Origin: Nocardioides phosphati
GTDB taxonomy: Bacteria > Actinomycetota > Actinomycetes > Propionibacteriales > Nocardioidaceae
Direction of reading: 5' to 3'
DNA: 64,000 bases
Assembly: GCF_014646375.1 (NCBI RefSeq)
Contig: NZ_BMNI01000001.1
Span: forward strand, 168,572 to 232,571
Below, piece after piece: positions 17,606 to 34,917 of the stretch. Both the position numbers and the translations under genes were made by a program. The notes beneath the pieces were generated by a model, which did no database searches, was not told the origin of the DNA, and was given only the letters and a program-made list of their open reading frames with translations. Within the stretch, counting starts at the first letter, position 1; each line of letters begins with the position of its first letter.

Positions 17606-18589
17606 TCAGATCAGGCCGAGCTCCGTGACGGCGGCCTTCTCGTCGGCCAGCTCGGCGACGGAGGCGTCGATGCGACCGCGGGAGAACTCCGAGATCTCGA
17701 GCCCCTGGACGATCTTCCAGTCGCCGTCCTTGGTGGTGACCGGGAAGGACGAGATCAGGCCCTCCGGGACGCCGTAGGAGCCGTCGGAGACGACCGCCAT
17801 GGAGACCCAGTCGTCGGCGGGGGTGCCGTTGAGCCAGTCGCGCGCGGCGTTGCAGGTCGCCGACGCGGCGGAGGCGGCCGAGGAGGCGCCACGGGCGTCG
17901 ATGATCGCGGCGCCGCGCTTGGCGACCGTCGGGATGAAGAACTCCTCGACCCAGGCCTGGTCGTTGACGACCTCGGCGGCGTTCTTGCCGGCGATCTCGG
18001 CGTGGAAGAGGTCGGGGTACTGCGTCGCCGAGTGGTTGCCCCAGATCGTCATCTTCCGGATGTCGTTGACCGAGGCACCGGTCTTGGTCGCGAGCTGTGA
18101 GATCGCGCGGTTGTGGTCGAGGCGCGTGAGCGCGGAGAAGCGCTCGTTGGGGATGTCGACCGCGTTGGTCATCGCGATGAGCGCGTTGGTGTTGGCCGGG
18201 TTGCCGGTGACGCCGATGCGGACGTCGTCGGCGGCGACCTCGTTGAGCGCCTTGCCCTGGGCGGTGAAGATCGCGCCGTTGGCCGACAGCAGGTCACCGC
18301 GCTCCATGCCCGGGCCACGCGGGCGCGCGCCGACGAGCAGGGCGAGGTTGACGCCGTCGAAGATCTTCGTCGGGTCGGCGCCGATCTCGACGCCGGAGAG
18401 CAGCGGGAAGGCGCAGTCGTCGAGCTCCATGACGACGCCCTCGAGGGCCTTGAGCGCGGGCTCGATCTCGAGCAGGCGCAGCTCGATCGGGCGGTCGCCG
18501 AGGGCGCCACTGGCGAGGCGGAAGAGGAGGCTGTAGCCGATCTGGCCGGCGGCGCCGGTGACGGCCACCTTCAGCGGGGTGGTGCTCAC
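17606..18589 (-). CDS. mdh: malate dehydrogenase
   Basis: 327 residues of the cytosolic-type MDH used by actinobacteria. It oxidises malate to oxaloacetate with NAD. The NAD loop is [13 protein letters not shown]; the substrate arginines lie in [13 protein letters not shown]; the catalytic Asp is in LDHNRA and the His in [16 protein letters not shown] 18589 was chosen over a far longer frame because AGGAG sits five bases upstream and the protein then begins at the NAD-binding strand. Confidence 0.97.
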   Translation of the reverse strand: MSTTPLKVAVTGAAGQIGYSLLFRLASGALGDRPIELRLLEIEPALKALEGVVMELDDCAFPLLSGVEIGADPTKIFDGVNLALLVGARPRGPGMERGDLLSANGAIFTAQGKALNEVAADDVRIGVTGNPANTNALIAMTNAVDIPNERFSALTRLDHNRAISQLATKTGASVNDIRKMTIWGNHSATQYPDLFHAEIAGKNAAEVVNDQAWVEEFFIPTVAKRGAAIIDARGASSAASAASATCNAARDWLNGTPADDWVSMAVVSDGSYGVPEGLISSFPVTTKDGDWKIVQGLEISEFSRGRIDASVAELADEKAAVTELGLI

Positions 18590-18710
18590 GACAACTCCTG
18601 AACAGGGGAGGGGACTGCGGATGCGCTCGACGCTAGCAGCGGCACCGACCGTGAGGGAGTGCGTCCGATTTCCATCTCCTGCAACAGACACCTCCGCGAC
18701 ACGCGAAGTT

Positions 18711-18735
18711 ATCTTGAATGATTCCAGAAAAGGTG
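18711..18735 (+). promoter_or_regulatory. AT-rich furA-katG promoter/operator
   Basis: The stretch ATCTTGAATGATTCCAGAAA stands out in a GC-rich setting and lies just before furA. It closely resembles, from memory, the mycobacterial furA operator recognised by FurA itself, so peroxide-sensitive autoregulation is likely. The furA ATG follows within about 15 bases, leaving no ribosome binding site. Confidence 0.6.
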
Positions 18736-18748
18736 CCATGGTGAACCC

Positions 18749-21440
<2,692 letters not shown>

Positions 21441-21454
21441 TCCAGCACCAAGCA

Positions 21455-21492
21455 CGAAGGGCCCGGTCACCTCACGGTGGCCGGGCCCTTCG
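21455..21492. terminator. bidirectional terminator, katG / aquaporin
   Basis: A stem of CGAAGGGCCCGG with its complement, extended by TCACC/GGTGG around a TCAC loop. It is placed between converging genes. Confidence 0.85.
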
Positions 21493-21508
21493 GCGTACGA
21501 CGGGTGGA

Positions 21509-22246
21509 TCAGATGCGGTCGTCGACCTCGTCCGCGAGGTCCCCGATCGCGTCGGCGATGTCGTCCTCGCCGCGGTAGAGCAGGGCGCCGAGCACGCCGC
21601 CGACGAGCGGGGCGACGATGAAGAGCCAGACCTGCGCGAGCCCGTCGGTGTTGAACCAGGCGACGGCGAGGGAACGGGCCGGGTTGACCGAGGTGTTGCT
21701 GACCGGGATCGAGACCAGGTGGATCAGCGTCAGCGTGAGGCCGATGGCCAGACCGGCGAAGCCGGGCGTGGCGGCACGCGCGCTGGCGCCGAGGATCACG
21801 CGGATAAAGATCGCGGTCATGACGACCTCGACGACCGCCACGGCGAGCAGGCTGTAGCCGCCGGGGGAGTGGTCGCCGTAGCCGTTGGTGGCGAAGCCGT
21901 CAGCGGTCGTGAAGCCCGGCTTGCCGTTGGCGACGACCCACAGGATCGCGGCGCCGAGGGAGCCACCCAGGACCTGTGACACGACGTAGCCGGGGACGTC
22001 CGTCCACGGCAGCCGGCCGGCGGTGGCCATGCCGAAGGTGACGGCCGGGTTGAAGTGGCCGCCCGACACGTGGCCGAAGGCGTAGGCGCCGGCGACGACC
22101 GTCAGGCCGAAGGCGAGCGCGACGCCGAGGTAGCCGACCTCCTTGCCCGCGAGCACGGCCGTGCCGCAGCCGCCGAGCACGAGGACGAGGGTGCCGAGGA
22201 ACTCGGCGGTCCAGCGTGAGGCCGGACCGTAGGTGGGTGCAGACAT
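21509..22246 (-). CDS. aqpZ: AqpZ-like water channel
   Basis: 245 residues, six helices and both NPA boxes (GGHFNPAVTFG and NTSVNPARS). The selectivity filter can be read: the helix-5 His in LTLIHLVSIP with Thr and Arg around the second NPA, the set found in water-selective AqpZ rather than glycerol facilitators. ATG 22246 is preceded by GGGAGGT at ideal spacing; a much longer frame is antisense to icd and not real. It shares the intergenic region with icd. Confidence 0.95.
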   Translation of the reverse strand: MSAPTYGPASRWTAEFLGTLVLVLGGCGTAVLAGKEVGYLGVALAFGLTVVAGAYAFGHVSGGHFNPAVTFGMATAGRLPWTDVPGYVVSQVLGGSLGAAILWVVANGKPGFTTADGFATNGYGDHSPGGYSLLAVAVVEVVMTAIFIRVILGASARAATPGFAGLAIGLTLTLIHLVSIPVSNTSVNPARSLAVAWFNTDGLAQVWLFIVAPLVGGVLGALLYRGEDDIADAIGDLADEVDDRI

Positions 22247-22291
22247 CAGTACCTCCCGGAGAAAAGTGGTGTTCTGTGGTGCCGACGCTAG

Positions 22292-24694
<2,403 letters not shown>

Positions 24695-24711
24695 TCCGCT
24701 GGTCGAGCCGC

Positions 24712-24749
24712 CGACGCCCGGTCACCCCGCAAGGGGCGGCCGGGCGTCG
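24712..24749 (+). terminator. terminator of icd
   Basis: A 10-bp stem CGACGCCCGG with its complement, containing an inner CCCC/GGGG pairing. The next gene begins 26 bases later with its own promoter. Confidence 0.75.
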
Positions 24750-24774
24750 TCGTACGTCCGCTAGCGTGCCGCCC

Positions 24775-25860
24775 ATGAGTACCGCGACCGCGACGTCACC
24801 GACGTTCATCCGCAGCGACTACGTCGTCCTCGGGGGAGGTGCGCTGGCCGTCGTCCTGGCCGGCATCGCGCACTACGCCGGGTGGGGCGAGGTCATGCCG
24901 TTCGTCCTCTCCGCGCTCGCGGTCACGCTGCTGGCCAGCCTCGTGGGCCGGTCGGTCGAGCAGCTCGGTGACCGCTTCGGGCCCGGGGCCACCGGCGTGC
25001 TCCAGTCGGCGCTGGGCAACCTCCCCGAGCTCTTCATCGCGCTCTTCGCGCTCAAGGCCGGGCTGATCGAGGTGGTCCAGGCGGCGCTGATCGGCTCGAT
25101 CCTGGCCAACCTGCTGCTCGTGATGGGCCTGGCCTTCGTCGTCGGCGGCCTCAAGCACGGGCACCAGAAGCTCGACTCCCAGCGGGCGCGCACCATCGCC
25201 ACCCTCATGCTCGTCTCGGTCGTCGCGCTGGTGCTCCCGTCGCTCGCGTCCTACGTGCACACGCCGGCCGCTGCGCACGAGAAGGCGCTGTCGATGATCG
25301 TGTCGGTCGCGCTGCTCGTGCTCTTCGTCCTCTCCCTGCCGGCGAGCCTGCGCAAGGGCTCGACCGGCCTCTCCGACGAGATGGTGCACGAGGCGCCGCG
25401 CTGGCCGATCGCCCTGGCCGTCGGGCTCCTGTCGGTCGCCGCGATCGCCGCGGCGTTCGTCTCGGACTGGTTCGTCAGCGCGCTGGAGCCGGCGATGGCC
25501 TCGTTCGGCATCAGCGACGCCTTCGCGGGTCTCGTCATCGTCGCGATCGCGGGCAACGCGATCGAGAACGTCGTCGGCGTGCAGCTGGCCGCGCGCAACC
25601 AGTCGGAGTACGCGTTCAGCGTCGTCATCAACTCGCCGCTGCAGATCGCGCTGGTGCTCGCGCCGCTGCTGGTGATCCTCTCCCAGGTCTTCGGCTTCGC
25701 CGCCCTCACGCTCGTCTTCCCGCCGATGCTCGTGGTCGCGGTCTTCCTGGCGGTGCTGATCGCGGTCGTCATCACCGTCGACGGCGAGTCCAACTGGCTC
25801 GAGGGCGCCGCCCTCATCGGGGTGTACGTCGTCGTGGCCGCGTCCTTCTGGTGGGGCTGA
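24775..25860 (+). CDS. Ca2+/H+ antiporter, CaCA/Cax family
   Basis: 361 residues and about eleven helices in two inverted halves. The alpha-1 repeat reads GNLPELFIALFALKAGLIEVV followed by GSILANLLLVMG. The alpha-2 repeat reads GNAIENVVGVQLAARNQSEYA followed by NSPLQIALVL. These carry the acidic ion-binding residues of H+/Ca2+ exchangers. A -10 TAGCGT (24762-24767) ends seven bases before ATG 24775, which supports that start over GTG 24766. It exports calcium at the plasma membrane, driven by protons. Confidence 0.92.
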   Translation: MSTATATSPTFIRSDYVVLGGGALAVVLAGIAHYAGWGEVMPFVLSALAVTLLASLVGRSVEQLGDRFGPGATGVLQSALGNLPELFIALFALKAGLIEVVQAALIGSILANLLLVMGLAFVVGGLKHGHQKLDSQRARTIATLMLVSVVALVLPSLASYVHTPAAAHEKALSMIVSVALLVLFVLSLPASLRKGSTGLSDEMVHEAPRWPIALAVGLLSVAAIAAAFVSDWFVSALEPAMASFGISDAFAGLVIVAIAGNAIENVVGVQLAARNQSEYAFSVVINSPLQIALVLAPLLVILSQVFGFAALTLVFPPMLVVAVFLAVLIAVVITVDGESNWLEGAALIGVYVVVAASFWWG

Positions 25861-25906
25861 CCACGCCGGCGTGACGCGATCGTGACCGGGGTGCCGGAAT
25901 GGCGCC

Positions 25907-27154
25907 GTGCGTCGCCGGGTTGGGCCCCACGTGACCTCTGCCAGCGCTGACGCCCCGCCCGCCCGCCACGTCGGTCTGGCGATCCTCGCGCTGGCGGTCG
26001 GTGGCTTCACCATCGGCACCACCGAGTTCCTCACGATGGGCGTGCTGCCCGAGATCGCCCGCGGCGTCGACGTCAGCGTCCCCGCCGCCGGGCGCGTCAT
26101 CTCGGCGTACGCGCTGGGGGTCGTGGTCGGCGTGCCGATCCTGGCGTTCTTCGGCGCCCGGGTCCCGCGCCGCGGCATGCTCGTCGCCCTGATGGCGGCG
26201 TACGCCGCGGCCAACGTCGCCTCCGCGCTCGCGCCCGGCTACCTCGTGCTCGCGGCGGCCCGGTTCGTCGGCGGCCTCCCGCACGGCGCGTTCTTCGGCG
26301 TCGCCTCGCTCGTCGCCGCCGGCCTCGTCGCTCCCGAACGCCGGGGCCGCGCGGTCGCCAGCGTCATGCTCGGGCTCAGTGTCGCCAACGTCGTCGGGGT
26401 GCCCGCCGCCACGTGGCTGGGGCAGCACGCCGGCTGGCGCGCGTCGTACCTCCTGGCGGGTGTGCTCGCGCTGGTGACCGTGGCGATGGTGCTCGCCTTC
26501 GTGCCGCACCAGCAGGCGGGGGAGGCGAGCGGGCGCGAGGAGGCGAAGGCGTTCTTCGGCAACCTGCAGGTCTGGCTGACGATGGCGGTGGGCGCGGTCG
26601 GCTTCGGCGGCCTCTTCGCCGTCTACTCCTACATCGCCAAGACCGTGACCGTCGTGGGCGGCCTCGGTGCGGCGACCGTGCCGCTCTTCGTGCTCGCGAT
26701 GGGCCTCGGCATGGTGCTCGGCACTCCGCTCGCCGGTGAGCTGGCCGGCTGGTCGGTCTTCCGCTCGATGATCCTGGCCTCGATCGCGACGGCGGTCGTC
26801 ATGGTCGGCTACTGGTACGCCGCGCCCCACGGCTGGCTGCTGTGGCCGGTCGCGCTGCTGGTCACCGCCACCGGCTCCGTGCTCGTGGTCAACCTGCAGC
26901 TGCGGTTGATGGATGTCGCCGAGGGTGCCGTGACGCTCGGTGCCGCGATGAACCACGCCGCGCTCAACATCGCCAACGCCCTCGGCGCGTGGCTCGGTGG
27001 CGTCGTCATCTCCGCCGGCTGGGGCTACCGCTCGCCGGCGCTGGTGGGCCTGGTGCTCGCCGTCGTCGGCCTCGTCATCCTGCTGGTCTCGGCGCGCGTG
27101 CACGTGCGCGGCCGCGACCGGGTCCATGCCGACGGCCAGGCGGTCGCGGCCTGA
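25907..27154 (+). CDS. MFS drug/sugar efflux transporter (AraJ/Cmx-like)
   Basis: 415 residues, twelve helices. The N-terminal signature TIGTTEFLTMGVLPEIARGV and the motif A-like FFGARVPRRGMLVALMAAYA fit the DHA1 AraJ/chloramphenicol-resistance group. PHGAFFGVASLVAA is the conserved helix-5 motif. The substrate cannot be read. Start uncertain: GTG 25907 has a CGGAAT hexamer six bases upstream; GTG 25931 would shorten the tail by eight residues without touching helix 1. Confidence 0.88.
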   Translation: MRRRVGPHVTSASADAPPARHVGLAILALAVGGFTIGTTEFLTMGVLPEIARGVDVSVPAAGRVISAYALGVVVGVPILAFFGARVPRRGMLVALMAAYAAANVASALAPGYLVLAAARFVGGLPHGAFFGVASLVAAGLVAPERRGRAVASVMLGLSVANVVGVPAATWLGQHAGWRASYLLAGVLALVTVAMVLAFVPHQQAGEASGREEAKAFFGNLQVWLTMAVGAVGFGGLFAVYSYIAKTVTVVGGLGAATVPLFVLAMGLGMVLGTPLAGELAGWSVFRSMILASIATAVVMVGYWYAAPHGWLLWPVALLVTATGSVLVVNLQLRLMDVAEGAVTLGAAMNHAALNIANALGAWLGGVVISAGWGYRSPALVGLVLAVVGLVILLVSARVHVRGRDRVHADGQAVAA

Positions 27155-28216
<1,062 letters not shown>

Positions 28217-28225
28217 GGTCTGCGC

Positions 28226-28768
28226 ATGCCCACCATCGGTGTCTCGATCGCGCTCCCGGAGCCCTGGGCCAGCCAGCTCCAGGAGTACCGCACGTCGATC
28301 GGCGACCTGACCGCGGCCAAGATCCCGACCCACATCACGCTGGTGCCGCCGACCGAGGTCGACGACGTCGCCGCGATCGAGGACCACCTCGCCGACCAGT
28401 CGGCCGGCTTCGCGGCGTTCCGCATCCACCTGCGGGGGACGGGTACCTTCCGTCCCGTGTCGCCCGTCGTCTTCGTCAATGTCGTGGAGGGCATCGCCGA
28501 GTGCGAGCAGCTCGCCGCCGCCGTACGCCGTGGCCCGCTCGCGGGCGACGCCGAGTTCCCGTACCACCCGCACGTGACGATCGGGCACCACCTCGAGGAC
28601 GCAGCGCTCGACCGGGCCTTCCTCGAGCTCGAGTCCTTCGACGGCAGCTTCATCGTCAACGACTTCCACCTCTACGTGCACGACGACGACCTGGGCTGGC
28701 GCATCGACCGCTCGTTCCCCCTCGAGCCGGTGCCGCTCGCCCCCGGACCGGTCCGCGCCGGAGCCTGA
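28226..28768 (+). CDS. 2H phosphoesterase (2'-5' RNA ligase-like)
   Basis: 180 residues with the two H-x-T motifs that define the fold, HITLVPP (about residue 34) and HVTIGHH (about residue 116). Relatives act on 2',3'-cyclic phosphates of RNA or nucleotides; the substrate here is unknown. A -10 TAGGGT (28214-28219) sits on the trpS stop, six bases before the ATG. The YihY gene begins one base after its stop, so they are cotranscribed. Confidence 0.9.
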   Translation: MPTIGVSIALPEPWASQLQEYRTSIGDLTAAKIPTHITLVPPTEVDDVAAIEDHLADQSAGFAAFRIHLRGTGTFRPVSPVVFVNVVEGIAECEQLAAAVRRGPLAGDAEFPYHPHVTIGHHLEDAALDRAFLELESFDGSFIVNDFHLYVHDDDLGWRIDRSFPLEPVPLAPGPVRAGA

Positions 28769-28769
28769 C

Positions 28770-29879
28770 GTGGCCTCGCTCAAGGACCGCGTCCTCGCCC
28801 CCGTCCGCGAGGCGCGCGAGCGCGTTCCCGTGCTCGACCACGCCTTCCGCACGATCGAGCACTACGGCAAGCACGACGGCAGCCTGTACGCCGCCGGCGT
28901 CACGCTCGCGGCGTTCCTCGCGGTCTTTCCGCTGATGGGCCTGGCCTTCGCGGTGGTCGGCTTCATCGCGCGCTGGATGCCACCCGGCCTCGACGCGGAG
29001 CAGACCCTGGTCAAGGCGATCGACGGTGTGCTCCCCGGCATCGTGCAGGTGCCCGGCCAGGCCGCCGTGCAGGGCGCGCTCAAGCTCTCGACGTTCCAGG
29101 ACGCCGCACCCGCGATCCTGTCCATCGGCCTTCCCCTGGCGCTCTGGTCGGGCCTCGGCTGGCTCTCCAGCCTGCGTACGGCCCTGCTGACGGCGTTCGA
29201 GGAGACCCAGGCCGAGCGGCCCAACTGGGTCGTCGGCAAGGTCCGCGACGTCTCCGCCCTGGCGGTGCTCGGCCTGGTCCTGATGCTCTCGGTCGCGATC
29301 TCCGGCGTCGTCGGCGCGCTCGCGCCCCGGCTGCTCGACCTCGTCGGCCTCGACACGCACTTCAGCTGGGTCCTGCGGCTGCTCACGCCGCTGCTCGGCA
29401 TCGCGGCCAACGCCGTCCTCTTCGCCGCCATGTTCGTGCTGCTCGCGCGCCCACGGCTCGGGCGGACGGCGCTCTGGTCGGGCGCGCTGCTGGGTGCCCT
29501 CGGCTTCGAGGTGCTCAAGCTCGCCTCGGTCTACCTGCTGAAGTCCACGGCGCACCAGCCCGCCTTCCAGGCGTTCGGCATCGCGCTCATCCTGCTGGTC
29601 TGGATCAACTACTTCAGCCGCCTCGTCCTGTACGCCGCGGCGTGGGCGCAGACCTCGCCCCGCGCCGCCCACACCGCCATGCGCGTGGCGTCGGGGCCTG
29701 ATCGCACGGGGGAGGGGCCCGTCGTGGCGCCCGCCGCCGCCGGCGTGGGCGTGCCCCAGGCGTGGCAGCGCGCCTCCTCGGAGCCCCTCAAGCCCGCCGC
29801 AGCGGCCGGAGCCGGTGCCCTCGGTGCCGCGGCCCTCGGTGCCCTCGCCTGGCGCCTGCTCGGCCGCCCGCGCGACTGA
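28770..29879 (+). CDS. YihY/BrkB-family membrane protein
   Basis: 369 residues. A 45-residue cytosolic start leads to six helices with the family hallmarks HDGSLYAAGVTLAAFLAVFPL and LLVWINYFSRLVLYAAAWAQT. The tail is Ala/Gly-rich with a possible last helix. YihY proteins are of uncertain function; older names such as ribonuclease BN are wrong. GTG 28770 follows the previous stop by one base. Actinobacteria commonly place it beside the SCO4848-type gene, as here. Confidence 0.88.
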   Translation: MASLKDRVLAPVREARERVPVLDHAFRTIEHYGKHDGSLYAAGVTLAAFLAVFPLMGLAFAVVGFIARWMPPGLDAEQTLVKAIDGVLPGIVQVPGQAAVQGALKLSTFQDAAPAILSIGLPLALWSGLGWLSSLRTALLTAFEETQAERPNWVVGKVRDVSALAVLGLVLMLSVAISGVVGALAPRLLDLVGLDTHFSWVLRLLTPLLGIAANAVLFAAMFVLLARPRLGRTALWSGALLGALGFEVLKLASVYLLKSTAHQPAFQAFGIALILLVWINYFSRLVLYAAAWAQTSPRAAHTAMRVASGPDRTGEGPVVAPAAAGVGVPQAWQRASSEPLKPAAAAGAGALGAAALGALAWRLLGRPRD

Positions 29880-29900
29880 ACCCCTCACCCAAGGAGCACG

Positions 29901-30140
29901 ATGAAGTTCGAGAAGAAGCACGCCGCCCTGCTGATGGGCGTCGCGCTGTGGAACGTCTGGACCTGGGGCACCTTCATCAAGAACCTGTCCGCGGCGTACG
30001 AGCGCGGCGAGCAGCACCCGACCGGCTACTGGGTCGCCCACACGATCCTGATCATCGTGAACTTCATCATCGCCGGCGTGCTCGGCACCCTCGGCTGGAA
30101 GGCCTGGCGCTCGGCCGACCGCGAGACCAGTCAGCGCTGA
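29901..30140 (+). CDS. SCO4848-family small membrane protein
   Basis: 79 residues, two helices (about 8-27 and 46-66) around an exposed WTWGTFIKNLSAAYERGEQH segment; the FIKNL motif is shared, from memory, with SCO4848 of Streptomyces. The function is unknown. AAGGAGC precedes the ATG at good spacing. Its last ten bases overlap the end of the convergent lipoprotein gene. Confidence 0.75.
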   Translation: MKFEKKHAALLMGVALWNVWTWGTFIKNLSAAYERGEQHPTGYWVAHTILIIVNFIIAGVLGTLGWKAWRSADRETSQR

Positions 30141-31243
30141 ACGCGGGTCCAGCTCTTCCCGAGGTCGTCGCTGACATAGAGCTCGGCCTGCGACCACGAG
30201 GTGGCGTAGAGCCGGTCTGCGACCGACTGGACCGGAGCAGGTTCCGTGGTGCCCGGCACCTCGAGGGGGCGCAGGGAGCCGTCCGCCTGCTCGAGCAGTG
30301 TCGGTGTGCTCTCGCCGCTGACCAGCAGTCGGCCTGTGCTGGTGCGGTCGAGCCCCACCGTGACGGTGTGGGTCAGCTGGTCGCGAGCGATCGGGGTGCT
30401 GCGCCAGGCGTGGTCGACGGCGCCGGGCTGCGTGGAGCGACTCCAGATCGCCTGGAACTCGTCGTACTCGGCCACGGTGCTGCTGCGCTGCGGGAACATC
30501 AGCCGGCCTCCGGCGTACGCCATGTCGACGGTGGGGGAGGAGCCGGCCGGGAGGTCGACCGTCTCCGTCGTCCACGGCGCCACCCCGCCTTGCGCGGAGG
30601 CGATCCGTGCGTCGCCGTCCCGGGACCACAGGCGCATGACCCAGACCCTGCCGGTCTCGTCGAGCTGGACGGCCTGCGGGTTGGCGGGCGTCCTGGGCAG
30701 TCGGTACGCCGCGTGGTCGGCCGGCCGGTAGAAGGACCGGTCTCCGGTCCAGGCACGCACCAGCACGTCGCCGGCGCGCGTGGCGCGGCGTTCGGCGTGG
30801 AGCGGGATCGTGGTCAGCGCGCCGGTGGGCGCGACGTGGATCAGGGGCGTCTTCGAGTAGTTGTCGATCACGAAGCCGTCCGGTGCCGGGACCACCTCGG
30901 TCGTGGCACCCTGCTCGAAGACGATGCCCAGCTTGCCGTCGGCGATCCTCGCGCCCTCGAGGTCGTACAGGCGCCACGCTGCCTGCGAGGGACCTTCGTC
31001 GTCCTCGGGCTGGACCTGCCAGGTGGTCAGGGTCCGGTCGCCCGAGGTCGCCACCGATCCCGGGCGTCCAGCGTCGATGATCTGGTCGGCAGTCGCCTCC
31101 TTGTCGCCGGCCACGCGCCACTCGCGCTGCGCGTCGTGCGGGTGGCCCGCTGCAGGGGAGGGGCTGGGCTGGGTGCCGCACGCGCTCAGTGCGGCGCCAC
31201 CCGCCAGGAGGGCCGCGGCGGCGAGCGCGCGCATCCGGATCAT
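30131..31243 (-). CDS. secreted lipoprotein with sortilin/BNR-like propeller
   Basis: 370 residues. The signal peptide MIRMRALAAAALLAGGAALS ends in a lipobox (LSAC), so it is lipid-anchored outside the membrane. The rest looks like a beta-propeller built of short strand repeats and ends in LYVSDDLGKSWTRV, a BNR/Asp-box-like motif. Function unknown. A -10 TAGGAT on the minus strand (31250-31255) lies six bases before the ATG. Confidence 0.8.
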   Translation of the reverse strand: MIRMRALAAAALLAGGAALSACGTQPSPSPAAGHPHDAQREWRVAGDKEATADQIIDAGRPGSVATSGDRTLTTWQVQPEDDEGPSQAAWRLYDLEGARIADGKLGIVFEQGATTEVVPAPDGFVIDNYSKTPLIHVAPTGALTTIPLHAERRATRAGDVLVRAWTGDRSFYRPADHAAYRLPRTPANPQAVQLDETGRVWVMRLWSRDGDARIASAQGGVAPWTTETVDLPAGSSPTVDMAYAGGRLMFPQRSSTVAEYDEFQAIWSRSTQPGAVDHAWRSTPIARDQLTHTVTVGLDRTSTGRLLVSGESTPTLLEQADGSLRPLEVPGTTEPAPVQSVADRLYATSWSQAELYVSDDLGKSWTRVQR

Positions 31244-31270
31244 GGCCGGATCCTACGGGGGCGGAAATGC

Positions 31271-31309
31271 CGCACGGCGCCGTACCCGCGAGGGGAACGG
31301 CGCCGTGCG
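31271..31309 (-). terminator. terminator of sdhCAB
   Basis: CGCACGGCGCCGT pairs perfectly with ACGGCGCCGTGCG across a 13-base loop. It starts 20 bases after the sdhB stop. Confidence 0.8.
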
Positions 31310-31328
31310 TCGGTACTGCTGGTGTGGC

Positions 31329-32080
31329 TCAGTAGCCCTTGGCCATCGCGGTGCGAAGGTCCTTGTTGAGCCGGGAGATCACGTCGAGCGGGATCTCCTT
31401 CGGGCACGCCGCGGCGCACTCACCGATGTTGGTGCAGCCACCGAAGCCCTCGGCGTCGTGCTGGCCGACCATGGAGACGACACGGGTGTCGCGCTCCGGC
31501 TGGCCCTGCGGCAGCGAGCCGAGGTGGGTGATCTTGGCGCCGAGGAAGAGCGAGGCCGAGCCGTTGGGGCAGGCCGCGACACAGGCACCACAGCCGATGC
31601 AGGTGGCGACGTCGAAGGCCAAGTCGGCGAGCTTCTTCTCGACCGGCGCGGCGTGGGCGTCGGGCGCCGAGCCGGTGTTGGCCGAGATGAAGCCACCGTT
31701 CTGGATCATCCGGTCGAACGCCGAGCGGTCGACCACGAGGTCCTTGACGACCGGGAACGGGTCCGCGCGCCACGGCTCGACCGTGATCTCGTCGCCGTCC
31801 TTGAAGGAGCGCATGTGGAGCTGGCAGGTGGTGGTGACCTCCGGGCCGTGGGCCTGGCCGTTGATCATCAGGCCACACATGCCGCAGATGCCCTCGCGAC
31901 AGTCGCTGTCGAAGGCGACCGGCTCCTCGCCGTTGGCGTTGAGCTGCTCGTTGAGCACGTCGAGCATCTCGAGGAACGACATGTCCTCGGAGACACCGGC
32001 GAGCTCGTAGCGGTGCATCGCGCCGGCAGCCGTCGCGTTGGCCTGCCGCCAGATGTTCAGGGTCAGGTTCATGGTGCCGC

Positions 32081-32084
<4 letters not shown>
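31329..32084 (-). CDS. sdhB: succinate dehydrogenase iron-sulfur subunit
   Basis: 251 residues. Three clusters are visible: [2Fe-2S] in [10 protein letters not shown] plus a later Cys, [4Fe-4S] in [14 protein letters not shown] and [3Fe-4S] with [15 protein letters not shown]. It passes electrons from SdhA to the heme/quinone subunit. GTG 32084 overlaps the sdhA stop by four bases and has GGAG six bases upstream; ATG 32072 is an alternative without a ribosome site. It is last in the sdhCAB operon. Confidence 0.95.
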
Positions 32085-34129
<2,045 letters not shown>

Positions 34130-34144
34130 GAGTCAGTGAATCCC

Positions 34145-34855
34145 TTACTTGGTGACGATGCCGAAGAGCACGGACAGCGGAATCAGCGCGAAGCCACCCG
34201 CGATGACGATGGCGACAACCAGGCCGGCGTCCTTGGCCCGGGCACGCGAGCTCGCGGCGTTGGTGAAACCGAGCGTCTGGCAGGCGCTCCACACACCGTG
34301 GTGCAGGTGGAAGCCGAGCGCGACGAGCGCGAGCAGGTAGATGACGCTGATGTACCAGACCGAGGGGTCGAAGGTGTCGACAAGCAGGTTGTACGGGTCG
34401 TGGGTGGCGCCACCGGTCGGGTTGATCTTGCCGATCGTGAAGTTCAGCAGGTGCCAGATGATGAAGAGGAAGAGCGCGAGGCCACCCCAGCGCATCGTGC
34501 GCGAGGAGAGCGAGCTGCCCTTGTTCTTCTTCACGACATACTTCGTCGACCGCGCGCTGTGGGCGCGTCGGGTCAGCGCGATCGCCGAGGCCACGTGGAC
34601 GACCAGCGCGGCGATGAGGCCGACGCGGATGATCCACAGCAGTCCGGCGTGCGGAAGCATGGGCTCACCGATGGTCCGCAGGTGCTCCGCGTACGTGTTG
34701 AACGCGTCGTGGCCTGCGAAGACCTTCAGGTTGCCGTACATGTGGGCGAGGAGGAAGCCGATGAAGATCAGGCCACTCACTGCCATGAGCATCTTGAGCG
34801 CAATCGTCGACCGGGTCGACTTGCTGCCAGTTACGAGGGTTGCCACGGGGGTCAC
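34145..34855 (-). CDS. sdhC: succinate dehydrogenase diheme cytochrome b subunit
   Basis: 236 residues with five helices, a single-subunit anchor (no sdhD is present). Histidines placed to bind two hemes occur in FLLAHMYGN, MLPHAGLLW, LVVHVAS, IIWHLLNF and GFHLHHGVW. It reduces menaquinone in the membrane. GTG 34855 is preceded by GAGGGA; GTG 34846 is possible. Only 62 bases separate it from the upstream glycosyltransferase gene, so the sdh promoter lies there or inside that gene. Confidence 0.95.
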   Translation of the reverse strand: MTPVATLVTGSKSTRSTIALKMLMAVSGLIFIGFLLAHMYGNLKVFAGHDAFNTYAEHLRTIGEPMLPHAGLLWIIRVGLIAALVVHVASAIALTRRAHSARSTKYVVKKNKGSSLSSRTMRWGGLALFLFIIWHLLNFTIGKINPTGGATHDPYNLLVDTFDPSVWYISVIYLLALVALGFHLHHGVWSACQTLGFTNAASSRARAKDAGLVVAIVIAGGFALIPLSVLFGIVTK

Positions 34856-34917
34856 CGTACCGTCCCTCGCCGGTGGGCGTTACACGTGACGGGTGTGACA
34901 TTTCCGGGTCCGGGAAC